Of a DNA stretch of 12,781 nucleotides, positions 1-7,015 are shown in pieces; positions within the stretch are counted from its first letter, which is position 1; each line of letters begins with the position of its first letter. Source of the DNA: JASFQI01 sp050115555. Its GTDB lineage: Bacteria; Desulfobacterota; DSM-4660; Desulfatiglandales; HGW-15. The stretch lies in the NCBI GenBank assembly GCA_050115555.1, contig JASFQI010000124.1, forward strand, positions 1-12,781, given 5' to 3'. Position numbers and translations under genes: made by a program. The notes under the pieces were generated by a model, which saw only the letters and a list, made by a program, of their open reading frames with translations, ran no database searches and was not told where the DNA came from.

Positions 1-192
1 CCGCGCCATCCTGGGGAGGGTGAGCACAGCCACGATCGCCCCCCCGAGCACGGACGCATAGAATATCATCCCGGTGAGGGACATTTGCATGGACCAGGCA
101 AGAAACCGAATCTCGAAAGAAGCCGTGTTCTGAATGCCTGCGATGACCAGCCCCATGAGAAGAACGAAGGTCACAATCAATGACAGAACCAT
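1..192 (-). CDS. LapA-domain (DUF1049) membrane protein, C-terminus beyond window
   Basis: The reverse strand reads 64 codons from ATG at 192 to the window edge with no stop. Residues about 2-20 form a hydrophobic helix (VLSLIVTFVLLMGLVIAGIQ). A QNTASFEIRFL stretch follows, then a second hydrophobic helix at about 40-58. This is the LapA/DUF1049 pattern: two membrane helices joined by a short loop containing Q-N and F-L. The start is well supported by an AAGGAGG Shine-Dalgarno sequence at 199-205, six bases away. In enterobacteria LapA works with LapB in lipopolysaccharide assembly control, but many members lie outside that context and no LapB is visible here. The C-terminus, often a short coiled coil, is missing because the window ends. 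Family call is fairly sure; specific role is not. Confidence 0.8.
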   Translation of the reverse strand, partial: MVLSLIVTFVLLMGLVIAGIQNTASFEIRFLAWSMQMSLTGMIFYASVLGGAIVAVLTLPRMAR

Positions 193-455
193 GGCGAGCC
201 TCCTTTCGGTCTCCAGCCTGTCCTTCGAAACACCGCCATGCCCTCAGACATCCCCCCTATTCGAAACAGGGCGGTTTTTCGAGTGAACAGACGACATAAA
301 CGCTGCCGGTTGAAATGGCAACCTCTTTTTCTCAGCATTCGATCTCCATGCCTACATGCCTTTGGAATCCTTTATCAAACCTCATTTTATCATAATTCCC
401 GATCCAGCGCGGATTCCCCTTTCTTTTTTAGGTAGGGGGCTCCCCTGTGATATTT
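193..455. other. Intergenic region, no gene seen
   Basis: No convincing coding frame is present on either strand. The stretch is more AT-rich than the flanking genes. It holds a weak hairpin, ACCGCC at 232-237 pairing with GGCGGT at 270-275 and followed by five T, which resembles a plus-strand terminator but has a 32-base loop and no plus-strand gene to serve. A GGGG-CT-CCCC palindrome lies at about 436-445. The promoter of the LapA-like gene must lie here, but I could not pick a convincing -35/-10 pair. Confidence 0.5.
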
Positions 456-556
456 TGACGGTCTCTCAAAAACCCGCTTGACCGCTTTTGGCTACACTGT
501 AAGGCCTTGGAATTGCTAAGGGCAAATCTGGGCCACGGGTTTTTGCGACTCCATCA
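456..556 (+). repeat. 101-bp palindromic repeat element, copy A
   Basis: The ends are imperfect inverted repeats: the left 21 bases (456-476) match the reverse complement of the right 21 (536-556) at 17 positions, including a perfect inner block CAAAAACCCG/CGGGTTTTTG. Aligned by hand to 6912-7015 on the opposite strand, about 80 of 100 paired bases agree, with a few one- or two-base gaps, and the ends coincide. This marks a discrete dispersed element, not a chance hairpin. It ends exactly one base before the stop codon of the neighbouring permease gene and may serve as its transcript end, since the minus transcript would fold CAAAAACCCG against CGGGTTTTTG. It encodes nothing convincing. MITE-like origin is an inference. 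Confidence 0.75.
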
Positions 557-2284
557 TTATTCAATAATAAAGGAAATGTAGGTATTGCCTGAAATACGAA
601 TATGCATGATATCCTTGGCTGTCTTCGCGAGGAGGAGAAGTCCCATTTTTGAAAGGGCTTCTTTGTCGGCCCTCCATGGATAGAGAGGTCGCGGCGATTG
701 ATCCACATCCTCAACGCGAGAACTGGAGATGATTTCCACAAAAATACCTTCTTCTCTTTTTTGAATATCAAACAGACATATTTCGTTTTCGTCTTCGACC
801 TGTTCTATGAGATGACCGAACGTCTCCTCGCAGGCAAGCTGAAGACGATTAAAAACGGTGTCGTTCAGGGCCAGTTTTCTTCGCGCGTTATGTATGGCGT
901 CAATCAGCCCTGACATCTCATCAGGCCGGGGATACAGCCTGAACACCACCCTCGGTTTCGGAAACAGCACCAGAAGGGTGCTCAAAAAAATCGCAACGAA
1001 CCCTCCCATGGCCACCCCGTTCTGGAGCAGCGGGGAAAGTCCCACCGGCATCACCTGGGGAAAAAAGTTTCTGGTCTCAGCAACCAGACCGGCGCAAAGG
1101 GACAGTCCAAGGATCATTCCTTTTTGGAAACTCAGGCCTGATCGCATGACAAGATCAATCCCGGCCAAAAAAAGCATGGCGCAGATGACCACCAGCGTTC
1201 CTCCAATGACAGCCGGCGGAAGATCCAGCATGAACCCGGAAATCTTGGGAAGAAAAGCCAAGGCAAAAAGGATACAGGCCCCGACAAGACCGATTCTTTT
1301 TGAGGCCACTTTGGTCATTTTGAGCAATGGGAGATTGTCACAGAACGTTGCAACCGGCGTTCCGCCAAGAAAACCGGCCAGTGCCTTGGCAATCGCATCG
1401 CAGTAAAGCCCTCCCTGCACCAGATTGTAGTTCACCTTTCTGAACTTCCGCAGAGAAATCTGCTGAACCAGCATGAGATTCCCTGTCCCTTCCATCGCAC
1501 TGACAAGAGCCGCCATCATGAACGCCGCCAGAAGGGGCAAATGATGGAATCCGAGATCCAGACTCAGGCCGGGCCATGTCCCCGTTGGTAGACCGATCCA
1601 GGGCGCGTAAAGGACGTGATGAAACTTCAGAATTCCAAAAGCAAAGGCCGCAAGGCACCCGGAAAAAAGTCCCACAAGGGGTGTCCAGAGCCTCAGGGTT
1701 GTGTTCCCGAACAACATCAGGATCACAAGGGTGGTCATGGTAATCACGCCAACCACATAATTCTGAAATGACCCGAATCCCGGCGCGTCAGGGCTGCCGC
1801 CCTGCCACATTTCAATGCCTATGGGCATCAGGCTCAGGGCCACCAGAATAATCATCACTCCACCCACCTGAGGCGTGATGATGTGTCTCAGAAAGCGCAT
1901 AAAATAAGAATACAAAAATACTACAGGGGCACTGAACAACGTCATTGTTGCCATGAGTTCAAGGCCGCCCATTTGCACAGCACTTAGAGTGCATGCAAGA
2001 AAAGCGGAATAGGAACCCATGAATAGAACAAAACCGCACCCGATGCGTCCAGCGCGCAAAGCCTGAACAAGGGTGCCCAGAGCCGCCACAATCAAAGTAG
2101 CAAACGTTACGAAAGAAACCTGTTCCGGAGAGGTATCGGTCGCCTTCCCTATCATCACGGGCAGAAAAATAATTCCATCAAAAATCAGCGTAATGTGAGT
2201 AAGACCGAGAAAAATGGAAAGAGCCCAGCCCGGTTTGTCATCCGCAGCGTACAGAATCTGTTCCGTGTCATCACTCTGTTGCAT
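557..2284 (-). CDS. NCS2 (uracil/xanthine-type) permease with C-terminal RsbW-like domain
   Basis: This is a 575-residue membrane protein. Residues about 18-440 form the nucleobase permease core, with about 12-14 hydrophobic segments. Family marks include the substrate-site glutamate in SAMEGTGN (E265), the loop GGTPVATFCDNLPLLKMTKV with SKR after it (about 307-330, the N-x-G-x-x-x-x-T-x-V-x-S-R signature with G replaced by P), and GGTLVVICAMLFLAGI (361-376). Typical members are 430-460 residues. Here about 115 residues are added at the C-terminus (about 455-575), with LQLACEETF and MGLLLLAKTAKDI resembling the N-box helix and end of RsbW/SpoIIAB-type GHKL ATPases. The usual N-box Asn is His491 and the D-x-G-x-G motif is absent, so ATP binding is doubtful. 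Transported base is unknown; import by proton symport is the family norm. Start ATG has AGAGG six bases upstream. Base composition is more AT-rich than the next gene. Confidence 0.85.
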   Translation of the reverse strand: MQQSDDTEQILYAADDKPGWALSIFLGLTHITLIFDGIIFLPVMIGKATDTSPEQVSFVTFATLIVAALGTLVQALRAGRIGCGFVLFMGSYSAFLACTLSAVQMGGLELMATMTLFSAPVVFLYSYFMRFLRHIITPQVGGVMIILVALSLMPIGIEMWQGGSPDAPGFGSFQNYVVGVITMTTLVILMLFGNTTLRLWTPLVGLFSGCLAAFAFGILKFHHVLYAPWIGLPTGTWPGLSLDLGFHHLPLLAAFMMAALVSAMEGTGNLMLVQQISLRKFRKVNYNLVQGGLYCDAIAKALAGFLGGTPVATFCDNLPLLKMTKVASKRIGLVGACILFALAFLPKISGFMLDLPPAVIGGTLVVICAMLFLAGIDLVMRSGLSFQKGMILGLSLCAGLVAETRNFFPQVMPVGLSPLLQNGVAMGGFVAIFLSTLLVLFPKPRVVFRLYPRPDEMSGLIDAIHNARRKLALNDTVFNRLQLACEETFGHLIEQVEDENEICLFDIQKREEGIFVEIISSSRVEDVDQSPRPLYPWRADKEALSKMGLLLLAKTAKDIMHIRISGNTYISFIIE

Positions 2285-2373
2285 GTCCTTCCTCTCCGAA
2301 ATCCTGAACGAGAAAGGTGTCTTCTCTCGCCAGCTACTCGATTCTCATTATCGTGTTCTTCCATACTATGCCA

Positions 2374-2402
2374 TTTATCGGATAGGAAGATGCTTTTTTC
2401 AA
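2374..2402 (-). promoter_or_regulatory. Candidate sigma-70 promoter of the NCS2 permease gene
   Basis: On the minus strand TTGAAA (2402-2397, five of six matches to TTGACA) is followed after 17 bases by GATAAA (2379-2374, four of six to TATAAT). Predicted transcription starts near 2367, leaving a leader of about 80 bases before the ATG at 2284. This is position and consensus evidence only. Confidence 0.45.
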
Positions 2403-2450
2403 CGAAATCACCTTTGCCGACGATTTCATGTCGGGCCTGATTCTATCCCC

Positions 2451-2479
2451 TTACGATTCCGGCCCTTTCCTGCTAAAAT
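2451..2479 (+). promoter_or_regulatory. Weak candidate promoter of the glycosyltransferase gene
   Basis: TTACGA (2451-2456, three of six) and TAAAAT (2474-2479, five of six) are 17 bases apart. If real, the transcript would carry a leader of about 180 bases that includes the inverted repeat at 2543-2580. The -35 is poor, so this is a tentative call. Confidence 0.25.
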
Positions 2480-2542
2480 GTTTTGAAACCCCTTCGGGTA
2501 GGGGCGTTTTCGAATCCCTGAGGAAAACCTGGGAATCGCTGT

Positions 2543-2580
2543 CATGATCGAGGGACAGGATTTCGTATGCCTCGATCGTG
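2543..2580. repeat. 11-bp inverted repeat upstream of glycosyltransferase
   Basis: CATGATCGAGG at 2543-2553 pairs with CCTCGATCGTG at 2570-2580, with one G-U pair and a 16-base loop. No T run follows, so it is not an intrinsic terminator. It could be an operator dyad (each arm carries GATCGAGG) or a leader hairpin acting on the gene that begins 84 bases downstream. Confidence 0.5.
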
Positions 2581-2664
2581 TCATCCGCCGGTAGCTGACC
2601 GTAGGGGATCGAATCTGAACGGCCTCAGAGTTTCGAGGGCAGACGGAGAAGGGAGGATTCCATC

Positions 2665-3933
2665 ATGCAGTACGACACCGCTCTTCGTGCGTACACCTCC
2701 AAGAGAGTCGAGGAAATCCAGACCGCCGATATTCTCGTGGGCATCCCGTGCTACAACAACGAGAAGACCATCACCCACGTCATCCAGAAGGTCACGCACG
2801 GACTTCACAAGCACTACAAGGACCGCCGGTGCGTGATCCTCGTAGCCGACGGCGGTTCCACGGACGACACCCGGGAGGTGGCCAAGGAGTTCGAAATCAA
2901 GCCCTGGCAGGAAAAAATCGTCTCCATCTACCGGGGGCCGGGTGGGAAGGGCACTGCGCTTCGAAGCGTGTTCGAGGCGGCGGCGCGTTTGAAGGTGAAG
3001 GCGTGCGCCGTGGTGGACTCGGACCTAAGAAGCATCACCCCCGATTGGGTACGATATCTCCTGGAGCCGGTAATGGAAAACGGCTACCAGTTCGTAGCAC
3101 CGGTCTACGTCCGCCACAAGTACGACGGAACGATCACGAATAACATCGTGTACAACCTCACCCGGGCCCTTTACGGCATCCGCATCCGTCAGCCCATCGG
3201 AGGGGACTTTGCCATTACACGTGATGTGGCCAAGTTTTACAGCGAGCAGGACGTCTGGACCACGGAGGTGGCCCGCTTCGGCATTGACATCTGGATGACC
3301 ACGAACGCCATCACCCAGGGCTTTCGCATCTGCCAGTCCAATCTGGGCGTCAAGATCCACGACGTCAAAGACCCGGGCCAGCACCTGGGTCCCATGTTCC
3401 GGCAGGTGGTCTGGACGATTTTCAGCCTGATGGAACGCCATGAAAGCGCCTGGAAAGGGATTCGCGGCAGCGAGCCCGTGGAGACCTTCGGCTACGAAGG
3501 GTCCGCGGAGCCCGAGCCCGTGAGCGTGGACCTGGAAGGCATGATCCAGCTCTTCCGGACCGGGTTCCAGCAGTTCTCTGCGCTCTGGAAGGAGATCTTC
3601 TGTGCGGACTGCTTCGCCCATATCGAGGCTTGCGCGCAGATGAGGAGCGAGGCGTTCCACTTCCCCACCGAGGTCTGGGTGCAAATCCTCTACGAGCTGG
3701 CAGCCACCTTTCACGTCTGGGAAATCAACCGTGAACGCCTGGTGGATCTGGTGACCCCCCTCTACTACGCCCGCGTGGCCTCGTTCGTCCGGCAGTCCTG
3801 GGACATGTCCTCCCAGGAAGCGGAAAGCCTGGTGGAGGAGCAAGCCCGCAGCTTCGAGGAGCAGAAGGACTACCTGATCCAGGTCTGGGATCGGAAGTAC
3901 AAGGAAAAGGCCTTACGCTCCCAGGGTTCGTGA
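2665..3933 (+). CDS. GT-A glycosyltransferase, mannosylglycerate/glucosyl-3-phosphoglycerate synthase-like
   Basis: This is a 422-residue soluble protein with no membrane segment. The GT-A nucleotide-sugar fold is shown by VGIPCYNNEKTI (25-36), VADGGSTDDT (60-69), GPGGKGTALR (91-100) and the metal-binding DSDLRSITP (118-126). The acceptor region RQPIGGDFAITR (175-186) and the later H-D-V-K-D-P-G stretch (232-238) match the pattern of retaining GT78/GT81 enzymes, where Q-P-[LI]-G-G-[ED] is a landmark. The long helical C-terminus (about 290-415), with AATFHVWEINRERL, also recalls mannosylglycerate synthase, and the length of about 420 fits. The likely role is a sugar transfer from a nucleotide-sugar to a small acceptor such as glycerate or 3-phosphoglycerate, giving a compatible solute. 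No dedicated phosphatase is adjacent, so product and donor are unproven. Start has GGGAGGA seven bases upstream. It is monocistronic as far as can be seen. Confidence 0.75.
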   Translation: MQYDTALRAYTSKRVEEIQTADILVGIPCYNNEKTITHVIQKVTHGLHKHYKDRRCVILVADGGSTDDTREVAKEFEIKPWQEKIVSIYRGPGGKGTALRSVFEAAARLKVKACAVVDSDLRSITPDWVRYLLEPVMENGYQFVAPVYVRHKYDGTITNNIVYNLTRALYGIRIRQPIGGDFAITRDVAKFYSEQDVWTTEVARFGIDIWMTTNAITQGFRICQSNLGVKIHDVKDPGQHLGPMFRQVVWTIFSLMERHESAWKGIRGSEPVETFGYEGSAEPEPVSVDLEGMIQLFRTGFQQFSALWKEIFCADCFAHIEACAQMRSEAFHFPTEVWVQILYELAATFHVWEINRERLVDLVTPLYYARVASFVRQSWDMSSQEAESLVEEQARSFEEQKDYLIQVWDRKYKEKALRSQGS

Positions 3934-3957
3934 TGCCCTGACCGAAGGTGTTCCTCG

Positions 3958-3982
3958 CGCCCCCTGCCAACAGCAGGGGGCG
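3958..3982. terminator. Shared hairpin between convergent genes
   Basis: A perfect 10-bp GC-rich stem (3958-3967 with 3973-3982) has a five-base loop CAACA. It sits 24 bases after the glycosyltransferase stop and six bases from the HU stop on the other strand. The T run is short on plus (GGCTTTGTC) and absent on minus, so it is probably a weak or factor-assisted bidirectional terminator. Confidence 0.65.
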
Positions 3983-3988
3983 GCTTTG

Positions 3989-4267
3989 TCACTTCCCTGA
4001 ATCGACAGCTTTTCGAAGGGCTGCACCCGGCACGAACTTGGGCACCCTCCTCTCCCGGATCTCCAGAGGCTCTCCGGTCCGAGGGTTTCTTGCCTTTCTC
4101 GCTGAGCGCTTTTCCGCGCGAAAGGATCCAAACCCTGCAAGGGTCACCTTCTCGTCGCGCTCGAGCGCCGCTTGAATCGTCCTGAAAATACAATCCACTG
4201 CATCGTGGGCTTCCTTCCTGGACTGCACCGCGCCAGCGACCTCTTTGACCAGGTCTTCCTTTTTCAT
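3989..4267 (-). CDS. HU/IHF-family DNA-binding protein
   Basis: This 92-residue basic protein has the full HU layout: helices in MKKEDLVKEVAGAVQSRKEA (1-20) and the following 20 residues, then VTLAGFGSFRAEKRSARKAR (41-60), where GFGSF is the family signature, the NPRTGEPLEI arm (61-70) with the conserved R-N-P-[RQ]-T-G that inserts into the DNA minor groove, and VPKFVPGAALRKAV (75-88). Its role is nucleoid architecture and assistance to DNA transactions, as a dimer. The frame stays open further upstream to about 4363, but the MKKEDLV start is chosen because it is the canonical family N-terminus and AAAGGA lies upstream. HU and IHF subunits cannot be separated from this sequence alone. It is transcribed alone after the terminator at 4362-4410. 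Confidence 0.93.
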   Translation of the reverse strand: MKKEDLVKEVAGAVQSRKEAHDAVDCIFRTIQAALERDEKVTLAGFGSFRAEKRSARKARNPRTGEPLEIRERRVPKFVPGAALRKAVDSGK

Positions 4268-4361
4268 AGCCTTTCCTTTCCCCGTACAAAGCGCCCCGCC
4301 TTCACTCCCAGGGACTCGTTCAAGGTGAAAACCCCACCGTATCCTGCAACGTCCGGGGCTC

Positions 4362-4410
4362 AAAAAACGCGCCCGGTACCCGTCCCCGGAGGAGGACGAA
4401 TACCGGGCGC
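4362..4410 (-). terminator. Strong rho-independent terminator of the OB-fold gene pair
   Basis: Read on minus, GCGCCCGGTA (4410-4401) pairs perfectly with TACCGGGCGC (4378-4369), and an inner stem CGTCC/GGACG continues it after a 2x2 mismatch. The run GTTTTTTG follows at once (4368-4361). It lies 17 bases past the stop at 4427 and insulates the HU gene downstream. Confidence 0.9.
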
Positions 4411-4426
4411 ACGTGGTTCCGTGATC

Positions 4427-4720
4427 CTATTCCTCTATGACCTCGAAGGACGTGACCAGAATGACCCGCGTCCCGTCCTCGCTCTCCTGAACCATGCCGG
4501 TCGCGCGAACGCGCCTGTCCACGAAATTCATCAATTCCTCCGCTTGATCGTTCTCCCCGATCTCATAGACGTCATTGTCGTCTGTGAGAATCTCATAATC
4601 CGTGGTGACGATCCCCTCGATCTCCTGGACCGATTCGGAGGCCAGGGCCGTCCCCGTCAGAAAGACAATCAAGCCCAGCAAAACCAGCCCCATGCCTATC
4701 CCGCCTGCCATCCGTTTCAT
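4427..4720 (-). CDS. Small exported OB-fold-like protein
   Basis: This is a 97-residue product. Residues 1-27 are a clear signal peptide: M-K-R, a hydrophobic core (GIGMGLVLLGLIVFLTG) and an A-L-A cleavage site before S-E-S. The mature part of about 70 residues is acidic and beta-rich, running VQEIEGIVTTDYEILTDDND, then NFVDRRVRATGMVQ, then TRVILVTSFEVIEE. The pattern of a G-x-V strand, a helix with FVDRRV, V-x-A-x-G-x-V and a final V-x-x-F resembles small bacterial OB-fold proteins. No catalytic residues or cysteines are seen. A periplasmic ligand-binding role is inference. The start at 4720 is chosen over ATG at 4750 because GGGAGGA sits seven bases upstream and the signal peptide begins there. 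It follows a related gene on the same strand by 64 bases. Confidence 0.75.
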   Translation of the reverse strand: MKRMAGGIGMGLVLLGLIVFLTGTALASESVQEIEGIVTTDYEILTDDNDVYEIGENDQAEELMNFVDRRVRATGMVQESEDGTRVILVTSFEVIEE

Positions 4721-4784
4721 GCTCCATTCCTCCCATTTTTCTCGTGACATTGAACCTTGAGTCGCTCCGTTTGCGTACCTTCGT

Positions 4785-5150
4785 TCAGGCGCACTGCGTG
4801 TCCATTCGACGAACCGAGGTCACGCGAAGAACCGGTCCCTCTGCAGTCCTCTCAAGTGTGCCCACGAGCTCCACCTCCTCCCGGATCCATTGAACCACCT
4901 CGCGGCCCTTTTCATCCGGAATAATCAGGAGCTCGTTCTCGTTGTGTGTGGCCACGGCCACTCGCACGATTCGGCCTGACTCATCCCACGCTGCAGGCAC
5001 GACCACCCCCTGCACTCGAAGGACCTCGCCCCGGCCGTGAGGTTCACTCTCATTCGCCCGCCCTTTCATTGCCATGGGACAGGCAAAGGGTATGCCACTC
5101 TGCGTGCCGGTAAAAACATTCCGCTCATCTACTGCACCCGTGAACGGCAA
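4785..5150 (-). CDS. Second small OB-fold-like protein, uncertain start
   Basis: The clear domain is the last 75 or so residues, VLRVQGVVVPAAWDESGRIV followed by HNENELLIIPDEKG, VVQWIREEVELVGTLE and GPVLRVTSVRRMD. It repeats the layout of the neighbouring exported protein: G-x-V strand, central helix with W-I-R-E-E-V, V-G-T-L-E, final V-T-S strand. The two are likely paralogues, or at least the same fold, in one transcript. The start is unclear. The longest reading uses TTG at 5150 (121 residues) without a good Shine-Dalgarno; internal ATG codons at 5075 and 5069 also lack one. No signal peptide is visible from any of these starts, unlike the neighbour, so it may be cytoplasmic, or the 5' end may be damaged. 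A GAGGAGG at about 5208-5214 precedes an ATG in another frame that soon hits a stop. Confidence 0.6.
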   Translation of the reverse strand: MPFTGAVDERNVFTGTQSGIPFACPMAMKGRANESEPHGRGEVLRVQGVVVPAAWDESGRIVRVAVATHNENELLIIPDEKGREVVQWIREEVELVGTLERTAEGPVLRVTSVRRMDTQCA

Positions 5151-5429
5151 GCGGAGAATTCTAAACCCAACGCTCTGTTATTTCTCATGATTTTGAAACT
5201 CACCCTCCTCGTTTGAACCAACCCTCTTTTTTCACCGTCCCCTTCATCGGTCAAACACTCGGAACCGGGCGTTCATCGCCCAGGGCAAAGGAAGCCAGAA
5301 AACGGCTTCCACCCGTTCGCGGCATGCATTCATATCTTTGAAATTATTAGTTTTTTTAGGGATTCGTCGTCCGAGTTCCGCTTTTCCCAAAAATCGGAAC
5401 CCGGAGTTCCTATTGGTGTGCAGAAAAGT
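5151..5429. other. Intergenic region with several hairpins, no gene seen
   Basis: Both flanking genes are on minus, so this is the downstream region of the sigma-54 activator and the upstream region of the OB-fold pair. GGAAGCC at 5290-5296 pairs with GGCTTCC at 5304-5310; read on minus it is followed by only TTT, so it is a weak terminator candidate for the activator. GGGCG/CGCCC pair at 5267-5281. Around 5372-5410, GTTCCG, CGGAAC and a second GTTCC can form mutually exclusive stems. Two AT-rich patches (5335-5360) could hold promoter elements, but none is convincing. Confidence 0.45.
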
Positions 5430-6857
5430 CTATCCGGTTGGCAAGTTGGACGAATTCCTTCGAAAGGACTCCTTCCGGAGGCCGTACTTGTGCATGAGCT
5501 TGTAGAGCTGCCTGGGGCTGATACCTGCGGTCGCAGCAGCGTTCTTCATCTTCCCGGTGTGGCGCGCCAGGAGATCCCGAAGATAGACACGTTCGACCTC
5601 CTCCACACAACGCCTCCGAACCTCGGCCAGGGTTGCGTCGTTCCCGGATGCAGGCCCCATTCCCCGGTTGGCACAGGACTCCATCACCTCCGCCGGAATA
5701 CTCTGCGAGCTCAAAACGGATGAGGTCTCCAGGATGTAGGCCCGTTCGATCAGGTTTTCCAGCTCCCGAATGTTGCCGGGCCAGGGGTAGGCCTTGAAGG
5801 CCTCCACCACCGCTGGGTCCACACCCTGAATCCCTTTTCCGTTCAGCCGTTCGAGCCGTGTGAGAAACACGTCAATGAAGTACGGGATGTCCTCGGTACG
5901 CTCCCGGAGCGGCGGGATGGCCACGGGAAAGACATTCAACCGGTAGTAGAGGTCCCTTCGAAAACGACCCGACTCGCACAGTGCCTCGAGGTCCGAATTC
6001 GTAGCGGCCAGGACCCGGACGTCGGCCTGCACCGGATCCTCCCCTCCGACGCGATAGTACATCCCTTCGTGAAGGACCTGGAGGAGCTTGACCTGAGCCG
6101 CCTCCGTGATCGTCCCGACCTCGTCCAGAAAAATCGTCCCTCCCCTTGCCGTTTCGAACTTTCCCGCCCTGCGGCGGACCGCTCCGGTGAACGCGCCTTT
6201 TTCGTGCCCGAAAAGCTCGCTCTCTACGAGGGTGTCCGGGATTGCCCCGCAGTGGATGCTCACCAGGCGCTCGTGCTTGCGATTGCTGTGTCGATGAATG
6301 AGACGAGCCAGGACCCCCTTTCCCGTGCCGGTTTCGCCTGTAAGGAGTACTGTGCTCCGCGTGGATGCCACTGATCTCAGCTTATCGTACACCTCCTGCA
6401 TCCGAGGGCTCCTTGTGCGTACGACCTCCAGGGAGTCGGCCTGCCAAAAGCGATCCAGAGGGTCCTCTGCTTCAGAGGGGACCAGCAGGGAGCGGAAGGC
6501 GTTTTCCACGGCAAGTTTCCCTTCCCTGGGATCGATCGGATGCGTGAGGCAACGGGTGACGCCGGCCCTTGCAGCCAGTTTCCCTTCACGGGCGCATTCC
6601 TGTGGCGTCATAAGGATGATCTCTACGGCGGGTCGCACCCTCCAGAAGGGCTGAAGCACCCCCCTGAAATCGTCATCAGGAAGGGACCCGCCCAACCGAT
6701 CCACGTCGATGAGGAGAACACCGTAAGGGGCATCTCGAAGAAGCCTGACCGCCGTGTCCTGCTCATCGGCCCGGTCCACCCGGTAGCCCTCGGGGAACCA
6801 GGAACGCACCCCGGCGTACACGTCCGAAGATGCCGAAACCACAAGAATCGACTTCAT
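5430..6857 (-). CDS. NtrC-type sigma-54-dependent activator with degenerate receiver
   Basis: This is a 475-residue regulator in three parts. Residues 1-125 have a receiver-like fold (ILVVSASSDV, GVLLIDVDRLGG, LTHPID), but the acidic pair after strand 1 is S8-A9 and the conserved Lys is H106; only D51 keeps the phospho-acceptor position. Residues about 145-380 are the AAA+ domain: Walker A GETGTGKG (174-181), the sigma-54 contact loop GAFTGA (221-226), Walker B GGTIFLDEVG (239-248), AATNSDL (284-290), FRRDLYYRLNVF (299-310) and PWPGNIRELENL (358-369). Residues about 435-465 hold a Fis-type helix-turn-helix (AATAGISPRQLYKLMHKYGL). It opens sigma-54 promoters. Start ATG is chosen for GGAGGGAGG just upstream; the open frame above it contains a repeat element and no domain. 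No sensor kinase is adjacent. Targets are unknown. Confidence 0.92.
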   Translation of the reverse strand: MKSILVVSASSDVYAGVRSWFPEGYRVDRADEQDTAVRLLRDAPYGVLLIDVDRLGGSLPDDDFRGVLQPFWRVRPAVEIILMTPQECAREGKLAARAGVTRCLTHPIDPREGKLAVENAFRSLLVPSEAEDPLDRFWQADSLEVVRTRSPRMQEVYDKLRSVASTRSTVLLTGETGTGKGVLARLIHRHSNRKHERLVSIHCGAIPDTLVESELFGHEKGAFTGAVRRRAGKFETARGGTIFLDEVGTITEAAQVKLLQVLHEGMYYRVGGEDPVQADVRVLAATNSDLEALCESGRFRRDLYYRLNVFPVAIPPLRERTEDIPYFIDVFLTRLERLNGKGIQGVDPAVVEAFKAYPWPGNIRELENLIERAYILETSSVLSSQSIPAEVMESCANRGMGPASGNDATLAEVRRRCVEEVERVYLRDLLARHTGKMKNAAATAGISPRQLYKLMHKYGLRKESFRRNSSNLPTG

Positions 6858-6911
6858 GCCTCCCTCCTGTTCTTCCTGCATGCTCGGCATTTTTACGGAA
6901 ATGTCAATCCA

Positions 6912-7015
6912 TGATTGAGTCACAAAAAGCGTGTGGTCTGGAGATTTGCCTCTAGCGATTCCAATGACTTCATTGTATCCAACAGGCGTTCGAGCAGGTT
7001 CTTGCGAGAGCGTCA
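6912..7015 (-). repeat. 104-bp diverged repeat element, copy B
   Basis: Read on minus it aligns end to end with the element at 456-556 (about 80 of 100 paired bases by hand), starting at the same TGACG and ending at the same ATCA. It lies in the 371-base divergent region between the sigma-54 activator and the YitT gene. The 109 codons open upstream of the activator start run through this element and resemble no domain I know, which argues against a longer activator. GTCAATCCAT occurs as a direct repeat at 6903-6912 and 7012-7021, at the two edges. The terminal inverted repeat is less well kept than in copy A. The rest of 6858-7228 shows no gene and no convincing promoter. Confidence 0.7.

Noticed and set aside
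2560..2640. Possible tRNA in the glycosyltransferase leader
   Set aside because: GGGGATCGAATCT looks like a T-arm fragment, but no acceptor stem or anticodon arm can be paired around it.
3025..3843. Long minus-strand frame of 272 codons inside the glycosyltransferase
   Set aside because: The plus frame has all the glycosyltransferase motifs and a good start; the minus frame is a GC-rich shadow without recognisable domain or start signal.
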